Assembly: GCA_003155655.1 (NCBI GenBank)
Contig: PMDS01000093.1
Coordinates: 21,985-59,629 of the forward strand
From: Melioribacter sp.
GTDB lineage: Bacteria > Bacteroidota > Ignavibacteria > Ignavibacteriales > Melioribacteraceae
Reading direction: 5' to 3'
DNA length: 37,645 bases
The translations under genes were made by a program, and so were the position numbers. Shown here one piece after another: positions 26,070 to 35,212 of the stretch; positions within the stretch are counted from its first letter, which is position 1, and every line of letters begins with the position of its first letter. The notes under the pieces are model-generated. The model searched no databases, was not told the origin of the DNA, and saw only the letters and a list, made by a program, of their open reading frames with translations.

Positions 26070-27065
26070 TTAGGGTAATTTTCTTAAATATGTTCTTGAT
26101 AAACCAACATCAGCAAGCAGTAAAAACAACCCTACAAAAGCCCATCCATAAAAAAGTTCCTTTGCGTTTCTATAGGAAGTAATTTCAACCCGGGTTTTTT
26201 CCATTTTATCAATTTCTTCATAGATATCGGCAAGAGTTTTATTATCAGTTGCACGGAAATATTTGCCGCCGGTTATATTTGCTATCTGCTGCAAAGCATT
26301 TTCATCTATTTCAACCGGGATAGTTTGATAACGAATACCAAAAGGAGTCTGGAACGGATATGGAGCATCGGATTTTGAGCCCACGCCAACAGTATAAATT
26401 CTAATTCCAAATTTTTGAGCAATTTGTGCACCGGTTAAAGGATCAATTTCTCCCCTATTGTTAACGCCATCAGTAAGTAAAATCATTACCTTGCTTTTTG
26501 ATTTACTGTCTTTCAGCCTATTAACACCGTTTGCTATTGCATTTCCAATTGCAGTTCCATCTTCAATCATACCTGTGTGAATTTCTTTCAGCAGGCTGCG
26601 CAATACATTGTAGTCAACAGTCAAAGGGCATTGAGTAAAGCTTTCTCCGGAAAAAATAACTAACCCAATTTTATCATTTGTTCGTCCTGCAATAAAATCA
26701 TCAATAACTTTTTTTGCAGCTTCAACGCGGTTAGGTTTAAAATCTTCAGCCATCATACTACCGGAAATATCAAGCAGCATTGCAATATCTATTCCCTCTG
26801 TGTAAATATTTTCTCCGCTCGAAAAACTTTGAGGGCGCGCTGCTGCAATTATAAAAAATGCCAGCGATAAAATTTTAAGCCAAGCGGGGAGATCAGCCAG
26901 TTTTTCTTTTAATGTTTTAGGAGTTTTTCCGAATATCTGCAATGATGAGAAAGCAAAATTTGGGGAAATTGAGTTTTTATTTTTCCAGTACCAGTAGCCC
27001 AGCGCCGGCACTAATAACAGCAGCCATAAAACAATTGGATAGGCAAATTTAACGTCACTGAACAT
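26070..27065 (-). CDS. batA: BatA-like VWA membrane protein
   Basis: Encodes about 331 residues. I chose the ATG at 27065 because GAGGTGG lies just before it and the protein then starts MFSDVKFAYPIVLWLLLLVP, as BatA proteins do; the frame is open to an ATG at 27092. Two N-terminal helices, then a VWA domain with MIDAS residues DISGSM and LLTDGVNNRGE, then a C-terminal helix. It overlaps the previous gene by about 11 bases. BatA and BatB probably interact, by family knowledge. Confidence 0.92.
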   Translation of the reverse strand: MFSDVKFAYPIVLWLLLLVPALGYWYWKNKNSISPNFAFSSLQIFGKTPKTLKEKLADLPAWLKILSLAFFIIAAARPQSFSSGENIYTEGIDIAMLLDISGSMMAEDFKPNRVEAAKKVIDDFIAGRTNDKIGLVIFSGESFTQCPLTVDYNVLRSLLKEIHTGMIEDGTAIGNAIANGVNRLKDSKSKSKVMILLTDGVNNRGEIDPLTGAQIAQKFGIRIYTVGVGSKSDAPYPFQTPFGIRYQTIPVEIDENALQQIANITGGKYFRATDNKTLADIYEEIDKMEKTRVEITSYRNAKELFYGWAFVGLFLLLADVGLSRTYLRKLP

Positions 27066-28005
27066 TTTCCACCTCATTAACAGGCGGCTCAACTACAGGA
27101 GCAGGTATTGTCTTAGTAACAATTTCATTTGCCTGTTTCATCATATCATCATTCACATTAGGCATTGGCTGGAATTTTGCAAATTTTACAAGATCAGCAT
27201 TGCTGAAAAAACTTTCCGCTGAATTAACAACAACTTTCCCGCCGTCGATATAACTTAACACTGCAAGAATTTCTGCCGATGTCATTTCGAGAGCGCGGAA
27301 ATTAAAACGCGCTTCAAAGTATTGACGAACTATTTCAGTAATCTCGCTGTGATATTCTTTTACAAATCCATTTTGCCAGAGCTTTTTCTTATCCAATTCT
27401 AAAAGTTTTGCCAGGGCAGATTCATGAGGAGGAATTATTATTTCGGGAGCAGCGTCTTTTCCCGCAGGATGTTTTTTCTTATAGCGTCTATATAAATAAT
27501 ATGCTGCCGCAAATAAAATAATAGCTCCAATGGTTATTAAAATAATGAGCAGCCAATCAAGGGGGATAGTAATTGGCGCTTTTACATCTTTAATATCACC
27601 CTGTGAATTGATTGTCAATTTAGAAACGGTTATTGCAATTGGGTTTGTGGCTAATACTCTTTTTACAGTGTCGCTGCCAACAGTATAACAAATTTTTAAA
27701 GATGGAATTGTAACCTGTGCCGAATCATATTTTGAAAAAATGTAAGTGTATTTCTTAATGATTTTAGAATCAACCTGACTGCTGTCTACCGGAAGCTCCT
27801 TCAAATAATCCAAAACTTTAACACTATCTTTAACCGGCGGCAATATTACACTAATATTCTTATCAAAATGAAGTTCAAGCTGGTATTTAATGTAATCTCC
27901 AACTTCATATTTTATAGAATCAGTTGTTGCGGTTACAGAGATGCTTTGCGCTTTAACAAGTGAAAAGAAAAAGAAAAAAGAAATAAAGCAGATTTTTTTT
28001 ACCAT
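27055..28005 (-). CDS. membrane-anchored Bat-operon protein with BatD-like N-domain
   Basis: Encodes 316 residues: signal peptide (FFFFFSLVKAQ), a beta-rich periplasmic part (about 20-150) with YEVGDYIKYQLELHFDK reminiscent of BatD domains, one transmembrane helix (about 153-178), a basic YRRYKKKH stop-transfer, then a helical cytoplasmic part (EYHSEITEIVRQYFEARF, ALEMTSAEILAVL) and a Pro-rich tail. Such proteins often sit between DUF58 and batA genes in these operons. It overlaps the DUF58 gene by 7 bases. Confidence 0.82.
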   Translation of the reverse strand: MVKKICFISFFFFFSLVKAQSISVTATTDSIKYEVGDYIKYQLELHFDKNISVILPPVKDSVKVLDYLKELPVDSSQVDSKIIKKYTYIFSKYDSAQVTIPSLKICYTVGSDTVKRVLATNPIAITVSKLTINSQGDIKDVKAPITIPLDWLLIILITIGAIILFAAAYYLYRRYKKKHPAGKDAAPEIIIPPHESALAKLLELDKKKLWQNGFVKEYHSEITEIVRQYFEARFNFRALEMTSAEILAVLSYIDGGKVVVNSAESFFSNADLVKFAKFQPMPNVNDDMMKQANEIVTKTIPAPVVEPPVNEVENVQ

Positions 28006-28874
28006 CTCTTTTCCCTCAGCTTAAAGAAATCAACAAGGGGTTTGATGTATGACCCGCCTGTTTCAATATCAATTGAGTCCAGCCTGCTTGATAAAAAAAG
28101 CTGTCTTCGGTATTCCATCCACTTTTCATTCTCATTAATAATTGACTGACGTACGGATTTATCACTTGTATCAATAAACCGGATATCATTTGTCTCTGCA
28201 TCGCGGAATTTAATTAACCCTGCATTTATCAAATTTTTCTCTCGGATATCACGCAATACAATTCCAATCAGATCGTGTTTCTTTCCTACAATCCGCAATA
28301 TTTTTTCATAGCCGCCGTCAATATAATCTGAAATAAGAAAGACAATGGCTTTCTTCTTAATAGTATGATTAAAATACTCTAATGCCTGGCGGATATTAGT
28401 TTTATTTCCCTGCGGCTCAAAAGAAAGCACTTCGCGGATTATCCTAAGTGCATGGCTTTTCCCTTTTCTAGGAGGAACAAATTTTTCAATTTGATCGGTG
28501 AATAAGATTAAACCAACCTTATCATTATTTTTCAAAGCGGAAAATGCAAGAATGGCGCTCATCTCTGCAGCAATTTGCTGCTTTGTCTTTTCAACTGAAC
28601 CAAATACCAAAGAACCGCTCATATCAACAAGCAGCATAACAGTAAGTTCGCGTTCTTCCTCAAATATTTTAATAAAAGGATGCCCGAACCGTGCAGTTAC
28701 GTTCCAATCGATGCTGCGAATATCATCGCCAATATTGTATTCGCGGACTTCCGAAAATTCCATTCCCCTGCCTTTAAAAACAGAGTGGTATTCGCCGGAA
28801 AAAACTTCGTTCACAATTCCGCGTGTACGAATTTCAATTTGCTTAACTTGTTTTAATAGTTCTTTTGTTAGCAT
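27999..28874 (-). CDS. DUF58-domain protein
   Basis: Encodes 291 residues of the DUF58 family, which has a VWA-like fold and usually pairs with a MoxR AAA+ ATPase. The conserved GRGMEFSEVREYNIGDDIR and SIDWNVTARFGHPFIK are present, and the MIDAS-like DMSGSLVFGS lies near residue 84. It lacks transmembrane helices and is probably cytoplasmic. Its start is 75 bases from the moxR stop. The MoxR-DUF58 pair is thought to act as a chaperone-like system for the downstream VWA proteins. Confidence 0.93.
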   Translation of the reverse strand: MLTKELLKQVKQIEIRTRGIVNEVFSGEYHSVFKGRGMEFSEVREYNIGDDIRSIDWNVTARFGHPFIKIFEEERELTVMLLVDMSGSLVFGSVEKTKQQIAAEMSAILAFSALKNNDKVGLILFTDQIEKFVPPRKGKSHALRIIREVLSFEPQGNKTNIRQALEYFNHTIKKKAIVFLISDYIDGGYEKILRIVGKKHDLIGIVLRDIREKNLINAGLIKFRDAETNDIRFIDTSDKSVRQSIINENEKWMEYRRQLFLSSRLDSIDIETGGSYIKPLVDFFKLREKRW

Positions 28875-28949
28875 GTTCTTTTTGAAAAATTAATTTATCC
28901 TAATCTCTTTCTTAAAATCTAATAGCTAATGGCTAGCAGCTAAAAGCTA

Positions 28950-29933
28950 TCAAGGCACTTCAATTCTATTTAATATTTTGGAAATAATTGTTTCAGAAGT
29001 AATATCCTCCGCTTCCGCTTCGTAAGTAACGGCAATTCTATGGCGCATAACGTCTGCACAAATTGATCTTACATCTTCAGGTATTACATAACCTCTTCTG
29101 CGAATAAAAGCCATAGCACGCGCCCCTAATGCAAGATTGATTGAAGCACGCGGTGACCCGCCGTAACTTATTAATTCTGTCAGTTCATCAAGTCCAAATT
29201 CTTTAGGATACCTGGTTGCAAAGACAATATCAAGGATATATTTTTCAATTTTTTCATCGACATAAATTTCCTGCACAAGCTTTCTTGCACGTATTATATC
29301 TGCCGGTGAAACCACAGCATTTATAGCCGGACCCTCAGCAGATGTATTAAGCTTCATAATTTTTTGTTCTTCTTCCCGGGAAGGATAAGTAATTTTTACT
29401 TTGAGCATAAAACGATCGACTTGTGCTTCGGGCAAAGGATATGTTCCATCCTGCTCAATTGGGTTTTGAGTTGCAAGCACTAAAAACGGATCATCTAACT
29501 TAAAAGTCGACTCACCAATTGTAACCTGTCTTTCCTGCATACATTCAAGAAGAGCGCTTTGAACCTTTGCAGGGGCGCGGTTTATTTCATCTGCCAGAAT
29601 AAAATTGGCAAAGATTGGTCCTTTCTTGATAGCAAAGTTACCGTCCTTCTGGTTGTAAATTAAAGTTCCAACTAAGTCTGCAGGCAGAAGATCGGGAGTA
29701 AACTGAATCCTTTGAAATTTAGCTTTCATCGAAGCGGCAAGAGATTTGATTGCAAGAGTTTTTGCCAGTCCTGGCACGCCTTCAAGCAGTACATGCCCAT
29801 TTGAAAGCAGACCCACCACAAGACGCTCGAGCATTGCTTTTTGACCAACAATTGTTTTCCCAATTTCATTGAAAAGAATATCAATAAACTCGCTTTCTTT
29901 TCTTATTTTCTCATTGAGTGCTGTAATATCCAA
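28950..29933 (-). CDS. MoxR-family AAA+ ATPase
   Basis: Encodes 327 residues. Walker A is EGVPGLAKT, Walker B is FILADEINRAP, sensor motifs ATQNPIEQDGTYPLPEAQVDRF are complete, and the C-terminal lid has GGSPRASINLALGARAMAF. This is a standard MoxR ATPase, first gene of the Bat operon. It is probably transcribed from the TATATTTG box at 30041-30048, which would leave a leader of about 100 bases. Confidence 0.95.
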   Translation of the reverse strand: MDITALNEKIRKESEFIDILFNEIGKTIVGQKAMLERLVVGLLSNGHVLLEGVPGLAKTLAIKSLAASMKAKFQRIQFTPDLLPADLVGTLIYNQKDGNFAIKKGPIFANFILADEINRAPAKVQSALLECMQERQVTIGESTFKLDDPFLVLATQNPIEQDGTYPLPEAQVDRFMLKVKITYPSREEEQKIMKLNTSAEGPAINAVVSPADIIRARKLVQEIYVDEKIEKYILDIVFATRYPKEFGLDELTELISYGGSPRASINLALGARAMAFIRRRGYVIPEDVRSICADVMRHRIAVTYEAEAEDITSETIISKILNRIEVP

Positions 29934-30416
29934 TTTGAACCCTCACTGTTTTTATAATTTGAATATTTTTCTACAAACCTAATTTGATTTGGTTTCTGAA
30001 AATTTGTTAAAATCTGTTAAGATAAATATTTTTAGCGGCGCAAATATAAGAAATTTAGTTGTTTGAGATTATATATTTAATTAGCACTATCCCTCAAATA
30101 ATCTGCTGGAATTGAAGAATAAATGATTTCCAACAATGTATTATCCATATTGTTGTTAATTTATTTGATTGATAGTTTCTTTTTTCCCTATTTTGCCACA
30201 CAGTTTTTGGAAAATTGATATAAATAAGCGTTTAAATTAATATTATTTTTTTTTAATATTAAACCAAACCATAATTGTAGCAGTCTAACCTCCGAATATA
30301 GAAAATTAGTAGGTTCACTCTATCCCAAAATGGTAAAAATTACAAATTAAGGGAATAGAACTAAAAATTGGAAATAAATTTTTTAACAAAATAATAAAAG
30401 TAATCAGAGAAACATT
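29934..30416. other. divergent intergenic region between moxR and efflux operon
   Basis: About 480 bases, strongly AT-rich and without a gene. It holds a candidate moxR promoter (30041-30048) and an AT stem-loop, TTAATATTA (30237-30245) with TAATATTAA (30254-30262) around an all-T loop. No TAnnTTTG box was found for the plus-strand efflux operon. Confidence 0.5.
30041..30048 (-). promoter_or_regulatory. candidate -7 box for Bat operon
   Basis: The minus strand reads TATATTTG, matching the TAnnTTTG -7 consensus, about 108 bases upstream of the moxR ATG. A clear TTG -33 element was not found. Confidence 0.35.
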
Positions 30417-31769
30417 ATGAAAAAAAAGATAATTATCATTTCCTCAATTGTTATTGGTCTTGCAATCATTTCATATTTCTTATTTTTTAGAGGAGAAAGC
30501 CAGAGTACAAAATTTTCATTCTCTACAGTCAGCCGTGGAAATTTAGATGTTAAGATAAGCAGTTCCGGTACAATTCAAGCTATTAAGACAGTTGATGTTG
30601 GAACACAGGTTTCCGGTATAATAGCTAAACTTCTTGTGGATTTTAATTCACATGTTAAAAAGGGACAGCTTCTTGCAGTATTGGACACGGTAGTTCTTGC
30701 TGCTTCAGTAAGGGATGCAGAAGCAAATCTTGACAAAGCTAAAGCTCAGTTTGAACAAGCAGCTGCAGTTCATGAAAGGAACAAACAGTTGTATGAAAAG
30801 AAATTCATGAATGAAGTTGATTTTATTGCTTCAAAAACCAACGTGGCTACCTTTCAGGCTACTTATAAATCAGCTATTACCGCACTCGATAGAGCAAAAT
30901 TAAATCTTAATTACGCATATATTTATGCTCCTATTTCGGGTACAATAACAAACAGGGTTGTTGAACAGGGACAGACAGTAGCTGCAAGTTTTTCTGCTCC
31001 AACAATCTTTACTATTGCCGAAGACTTAACTTCAATGCGAATTTTGGCAAATGTTGATGAAAGTGATATCGGTCAAATTAAGGTGGGTCAAAAAGTTAAA
31101 TTCACAGTTCAATCATTTCAAAACAGAATTTTTGACGGTCAAGTAGTACAGATCCGATTAAATCCAACAACTGTTTCAAATGTTGTAAACTACACAGTAG
31201 TTGTAAATGCAGATAATAAAGATCTTGTTTTACTACCAGGAATGACAGCAACAGTCGATTTTTATGTTGATTCAAGAGAAAGTGTTTTATTAGTGCCAAA
31301 CATTGCATTAAGATTCCAGCCAAGTGATGTCATGATGGAAGAATATAGAAAAAACATGGAAAAAGAAATGGCTAATATGCCAGATAGCATTAAGAAAAGA
31401 TTCGGAAACATGGGTCAAGGCGGACAACAGGGCGGTGGTGGACAATTTGGCGGCGGAGCAGCTTTTGGCGGTGGTGCAGCTTTCGGTGGCGGTGGCGGAA
31501 CCGGTTCACCAAGACGCTCCGGTATGAACAGGTTGTGGTACCTTGATGAAAAAAACACCTTAAAGATGGCAATGGTTTTTGTTGGATTAAGTGATGGCAA
31601 GAATACTGAAATTGTAAGAGGAAGAAATGTTAATGAAGGAATGAAAGTAATCTCAGGTATTACTGATAATTCAACAGCAGCTGCCGCTTCGAGCAGTACG
31701 AACGTATTTAACCCAACTCAGAACCGTGGCGGCGGCGGACCCGGCGGTGGTTTTGGAAGAGGATTTTAA
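30417..31769 (+). CDS. MacA-like periplasmic efflux adaptor (HlyD/RND type)
   Basis: Encodes 450 residues: N-terminal membrane anchor (IIISSIVIGLAIISYFLFF), a barrel-sandwich hybrid half (SSGTIQAIKTVDVGTQVSG), a coiled-coil hairpin (about 95-160), the second lipoyl half (YAPISGTITNRVVEQGQTV) and a beta-barrel domain. From about residue 332 a Gly-rich insert with FGGGAAFGGG repeats interrupts the membrane-proximal domain, and the C-terminus is again Gly-rich. It is the first gene of a MacA-MacB-TolC-type operon. Confidence 0.92.
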   Translation: MKKKIIIISSIVIGLAIISYFLFFRGESQSTKFSFSTVSRGNLDVKISSSGTIQAIKTVDVGTQVSGIIAKLLVDFNSHVKKGQLLAVLDTVVLAASVRDAEANLDKAKAQFEQAAAVHERNKQLYEKKFMNEVDFIASKTNVATFQATYKSAITALDRAKLNLNYAYIYAPISGTITNRVVEQGQTVAASFSAPTIFTIAEDLTSMRILANVDESDIGQIKVGQKVKFTVQSFQNRIFDGQVVQIRLNPTTVSNVVNYTVVVNADNKDLVLLPGMTATVDFYVDSRESVLLVPNIALRFQPSDVMMEEYRKNMEKEMANMPDSIKKRFGNMGQGGQQGGGGQFGGGAAFGGGAAFGGGGGTGSPRRSGMNRLWYLDEKNTLKMAMVFVGLSDGKNTEIVRGRNVNEGMKVISGITDNSTAAAASSSTNVFNPTQNRGGGGPGGGFGRGF

Positions 31770-32537
31770 TTGGGAGATCAAATTTTGGAAAACACTATTA
31801 TTAAAACTGTAAACCTGACAAAAACTTATCAAGTTGGCGAAATAGATGTGCCTGCGTTAAAAGCAGTCAACATTACAATAGGAAAAGGTGAATTTGTTGC
31901 CATAATGGGTGCATCAGGTTCCGGCAAATCGACATTGATGAACCTGATAGGGTGTTTGGATATGCCCACCTCTGGTGATTATTTTCTTGATGGAGTTAAT
32001 ACAAGCAAGTTGACAAAGAATGAATATGCCAATATAAGAAACCAGAAAATTGGTTTTGTGTTTCAAGGATTCAATCTGCTGCCAAGAACAACAGCGCTCG
32101 AAAATGTTGAATTGCCTTTAATGTATGACAGACTAGATAAAATTAAAAACCCAATCAAACAGGCTAAACAAGCATTGGATAAAGTTGGACTTGCAGACAG
32201 AATGCATCATATCCCAAGTCAACTATCGGGAGGACAGCAGCAGAGAGTAGCACTTGCAAGAGCACTTGTTAATGAGCCGGCTATAATACTTGCAGATGAA
32301 CCAACCGGTAATCTTGACAGCAAAACTTCAGTTGAAGTATTTTCTCTCTTTCAAAAATTAAACAATGAAGGAATTACAATTGTAATGGTTACCCATGAAA
32401 GAGATTTTGCTGCATTTGCAAAAAGAATAATTGAAATGCGTGATGGAAAAGTAATTAAAGATTCACCTATTAAAGATAGACTTGATGCAGAAGCTGAATT
32501 AAAAAAAATCAATGAAGAAGCAATAATTGCTGAATAA
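31770..32537 (+). CDS. MacB-type ABC transporter ATP-binding protein
   Basis: Encodes about 255 residues. Walker A is GASGSGKST, the signature is LSGGQQQR, Walker B is ILADEPTGNLD, and the switch histidine is in VMVTHERDF. This is the MacB/LolD-type ATPase. The start is a TTG: either 31770, with GGAAGAGGA ahead, or 31785, with GGGAG ahead; five residues differ. In E. coli, MacB fuses ATPase and permease, while here they are separate genes. It starts directly after the adaptor stop. Confidence 0.93.
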   Translation: MGDQILENTIIKTVNLTKTYQVGEIDVPALKAVNITIGKGEFVAIMGASGSGKSTLMNLIGCLDMPTSGDYFLDGVNTSKLTKNEYANIRNQKIGFVFQGFNLLPRTTALENVELPLMYDRLDKIKNPIKQAKQALDKVGLADRMHHIPSQLSGGQQQRVALARALVNEPAIILADEPTGNLDSKTSVEVFSLFQKLNNEGITIVMVTHERDFAAFAKRIIEMRDGKVIKDSPIKDRLDAEAELKKINEEAIIAE

Positions 32538-32549
32538 AGGAATTAGAAA

Positions 32550-33767
32550 ATGCAGGCAAAAATAATTTTAAAAGTTGCTACAAAAAGCATTATGAAATCC
32601 AGAATGCGAAGCTTATTAACAGCTTTAGGTATTATTATTGGAGTAGCGGCAGTAGTTGTAATGGTTGCTATTGGAGACGGCGCACAAAGAAACGTTGAAA
32701 AGTCAATCGCATCCCTAGGGACAAACTTGATTATTGTAACACCCGGTACTTCAACCTCAGGCGGTGTTAGAGGCGGTGCAGGTACTTTTAATAGATTTAC
32801 AATGGATGATGTTGATAAAATTAAAAATGAAGCCACTTTAATAAAAGGTGTATCACCGCTTGTCAGATCAGGCGGGCAGATCATCGGCGGTACAGGCAAC
32901 TGGTTTACTCAAATCCAGGGTGTATCCCCCGATTATTTGGACATCCGTGAATGGCCTTTGCAAAGCGGTGAATTTTTTACAGATAGGGATGTGATGGCAA
33001 GATCAAAGGTTTGTATTTTAGGCATGGATGTAAAGAAAAATTTATTCCCTAATGATGATCCAATTGGACAGCAAATAAGAATTCGTAACACACCATTTAA
33101 GGTTATTGGAGTTCTTTCTGAAAAGGGTCAATCTTCTGTTGGAACAAGCAACGATGATGTTATATTGGCACCTTCAAAGACAGTTCTGGACCGTCTTTCC
33201 GGCGGAAGATTTATAAGTTCAATACAAGTCAGTGCTATTACTACAGATAAAATTGCAGCAGCACAGGCAGAATTAAGAAATATTATGAGAGAATCGCATA
33301 AGCTTGTACAAGGAGAGGATGATGACTTCACAATCCGTGACCAATCAGATCTTTCCGAAGCAGCTACCGAGACTTCAAGAATACTAACCATACTGCTGGC
33401 ATCAGTTGCGGGTGTTTCACTAGTTGTAGGCGGAATAGGAATTATGAATATTATGTTAGTTTCTGTAACTGAAAGGACAAGAGAAATTGGTATCCGCCTT
33501 TCGGTTGGAGCCCGGGCTTCTGATATACTAGTTCAGTTTTTAACTGAAGCAATTGTACTAAGTTTATCCGGAGGAGTTATAGGAGTGGCACTTTCATTCT
33601 TAATAGCTTATATCTTAAATACTTACACAGATCAGTCAGCTTTTATAAAACCGCAAATTATTATGATAGCTTTTGGATTTGCCGGTGCAATAGGAATATT
33701 TTTCGGATTTTACCCTGCAAGAAAAGCATCCGGCTTAAATCCAATTGATGCTTTAAGGTATGAATAA
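32550..33767 (+). CDS. MacB-type ABC transporter permease (FtsX family)
   Basis: Encodes 405 residues: one N-terminal helix (SLLTALGIIIGVAAVVVMVA), a large periplasmic domain of the MacB_PCD type (about 45-270) and three C-terminal helices of the FtsX domain, with TERTREIGIRLSVGARASDI and the final YPARKASGLNPIDALRYE, both family hallmarks. It couples ATP use to outward pumping through the adaptor and TolC channel. It starts 12 bases after the ATPase stop. The substrate is unknown; macrolides, peptides or lipids are all possible. Confidence 0.94.
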   Translation: MQAKIILKVATKSIMKSRMRSLLTALGIIIGVAAVVVMVAIGDGAQRNVEKSIASLGTNLIIVTPGTSTSGGVRGGAGTFNRFTMDDVDKIKNEATLIKGVSPLVRSGGQIIGGTGNWFTQIQGVSPDYLDIREWPLQSGEFFTDRDVMARSKVCILGMDVKKNLFPNDDPIGQQIRIRNTPFKVIGVLSEKGQSSVGTSNDDVILAPSKTVLDRLSGGRFISSIQVSAITTDKIAAAQAELRNIMRESHKLVQGEDDDFTIRDQSDLSEAATETSRILTILLASVAGVSLVVGGIGIMNIMLVSVTERTREIGIRLSVGARASDILVQFLTEAIVLSLSGGVIGVALSFLIAYILNTYTDQSAFIKPQIIMIAFGFAGAIGIFFGFYPARKASGLNPIDALRYE

Positions 33768-33822
33768 TATTTGTTTCAATAATTTGATATACATGAATTA
33801 ATAAAAAATTTGGAATAACCTG

Positions 33823-35154
33823 ATGAAATTTTGCAAAATTACATTTACAATAATCTTTACAGTGGGATGCTTGTTTAATCTGCATGCACAAGAAAAGATT
33901 TCTTTAAGTACAGCAATTACCACTGCACTCAATCAGAATACTTCTTTGGTTAAAAGTAATAATAACCTACAAACTTCTAATGCAGCGGTAAAAAACGCAA
34001 TTGGTAATCTTTTACCAAACTTAAACTTAAGCAGCGGCTGGAGCTGGCAGCATACTACAGTTGCGAGCCAAGGTGTTTCAATTGTCGGCTTTCAGGGAGA
34101 TGCACAAAATGCAGTCTCATCAGAAACCCGCAGTTATAGTCTTACTGCAAATGGAAATATTACTTTGTTCGATGGGCTTTCATCCATTACTAGTTTGAGC
34201 CAAAAGCAAAATGATTTGCAATCTGCCAAATATGATTTAGAAAAATTGAGACAGGACGTTATTCTGCAGACAGTTAGTTTATTTGTTACTATAGCAAACA
34301 ATGAAAAGATTTTAGCTTTTCAGGCTGAAGATCAAAAGTATAACCAGGATCTGTTGAACAAGGTTAATGAAATGTATAATCTTAGGATGGTTGCGAATGT
34401 AGATCTTTACTCGCAGGAATATCAGACATCAAATTCTCAGCTGAATTATATTACAGCAAAAAGTAATTTTGATAAAGCTAAGATCACTTTGTTAAATTAT
34501 CTTTCAAAAGATGTTTTGAAAGAATATAGTTTTGAAATTGATTCGACTTACATACCAGCTATAAACTACGCAAATAATGTTGATAGTCTTTACCAGGTTG
34601 CACTAAATAATAGAAGCGACTACCTAAGCCAGTTACGAAAAGTAACAAGCGCGGAATATCAAACAACAATAGCACAATCGGGTTTATATCCATCATTAAC
34701 CGGTAACTATAGTGTTTCAACAAGCGCAACGCAACCTTCTGATTTATTTCAAAGAAAGGTTTGGAGCTTTGGCATGACTTTAAGTTTACCAGTATTTTCT
34801 CATTGGAGTACCGATTTTGCGATTCAGTCTGCCAGTGTACAGTTAAAAAATACAAATGAAGATCTTAAAGCTCTTGACAGACAAATTAAAAGTGATGTTA
34901 AAAATGCAGTTATTGATTTACAAACTGCAAGACTACAGCTTGATGTTACAAAAGCCGCCTTAAAATCATCAAAAGAAACTTGGTCAATAAAAAAAGATTC
35001 ATACATACTTGGTTCTGCAACTTTTATTGATCAACAACAATCCTACCGCGATTATATCCAGGCAATGAACAACTCAATTGCCGCAGAATCAAATTTTATT
35101 TATAAGCAATTTGGACTTTTAAGTGCGCTTGGTTTGTTGAAAGTTGGTCAATAA
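33823..35154 (+). CDS. TolC-family outer membrane channel protein
   Basis: Encodes 443 residues with a signal peptide (ending NLHAQ) and two homologous TolC/OEP halves. Each half has long helices with typical segments such as GNLLPNLNLSSGWSW, KYDLEKLRQDVILQTVSLFV and SGLYPSLTGNYSVSTSATQP. It is the last gene of the efflux operon, 55 bases after the permease, and is followed by an intrinsic terminator. It should form the outer membrane duct for the MacA/MacB-type pump. Confidence 0.93.
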   Translation: MKFCKITFTIIFTVGCLFNLHAQEKISLSTAITTALNQNTSLVKSNNNLQTSNAAVKNAIGNLLPNLNLSSGWSWQHTTVASQGVSIVGFQGDAQNAVSSETRSYSLTANGNITLFDGLSSITSLSQKQNDLQSAKYDLEKLRQDVILQTVSLFVTIANNEKILAFQAEDQKYNQDLLNKVNEMYNLRMVANVDLYSQEYQTSNSQLNYITAKSNFDKAKITLLNYLSKDVLKEYSFEIDSTYIPAINYANNVDSLYQVALNNRSDYLSQLRKVTSAEYQTTIAQSGLYPSLTGNYSVSTSATQPSDLFQRKVWSFGMTLSLPVFSHWSTDFAIQSASVQLKNTNEDLKALDRQIKSDVKNAVIDLQTARLQLDVTKAALKSSKETWSIKKDSYILGSATFIDQQQSYRDYIQAMNNSIAAESNFIYKQFGLLSALGLLKVGQ

Positions 35155-35178
35155 ATAAACTATGCTTTTTAGATAAAG

Positions 35179-35212
35179 ATGCCAAAGAAAAATCCTTTGG
35201 CATTTTTATTTT
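35179..35212 (+). terminator. intrinsic terminator of the efflux operon
   Basis: A perfect 9-bp stem, ATGCCAAAG (35179-35187) with CTTTGGCAT (35195-35203), is followed by TTTTATTTT. It lies 25 bases after the TolC-family stop. The tract overlaps the stop of the convergent methyltransferase gene; a weaker U-rich stretch on the other side may make it bidirectional. Confidence 0.8.
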
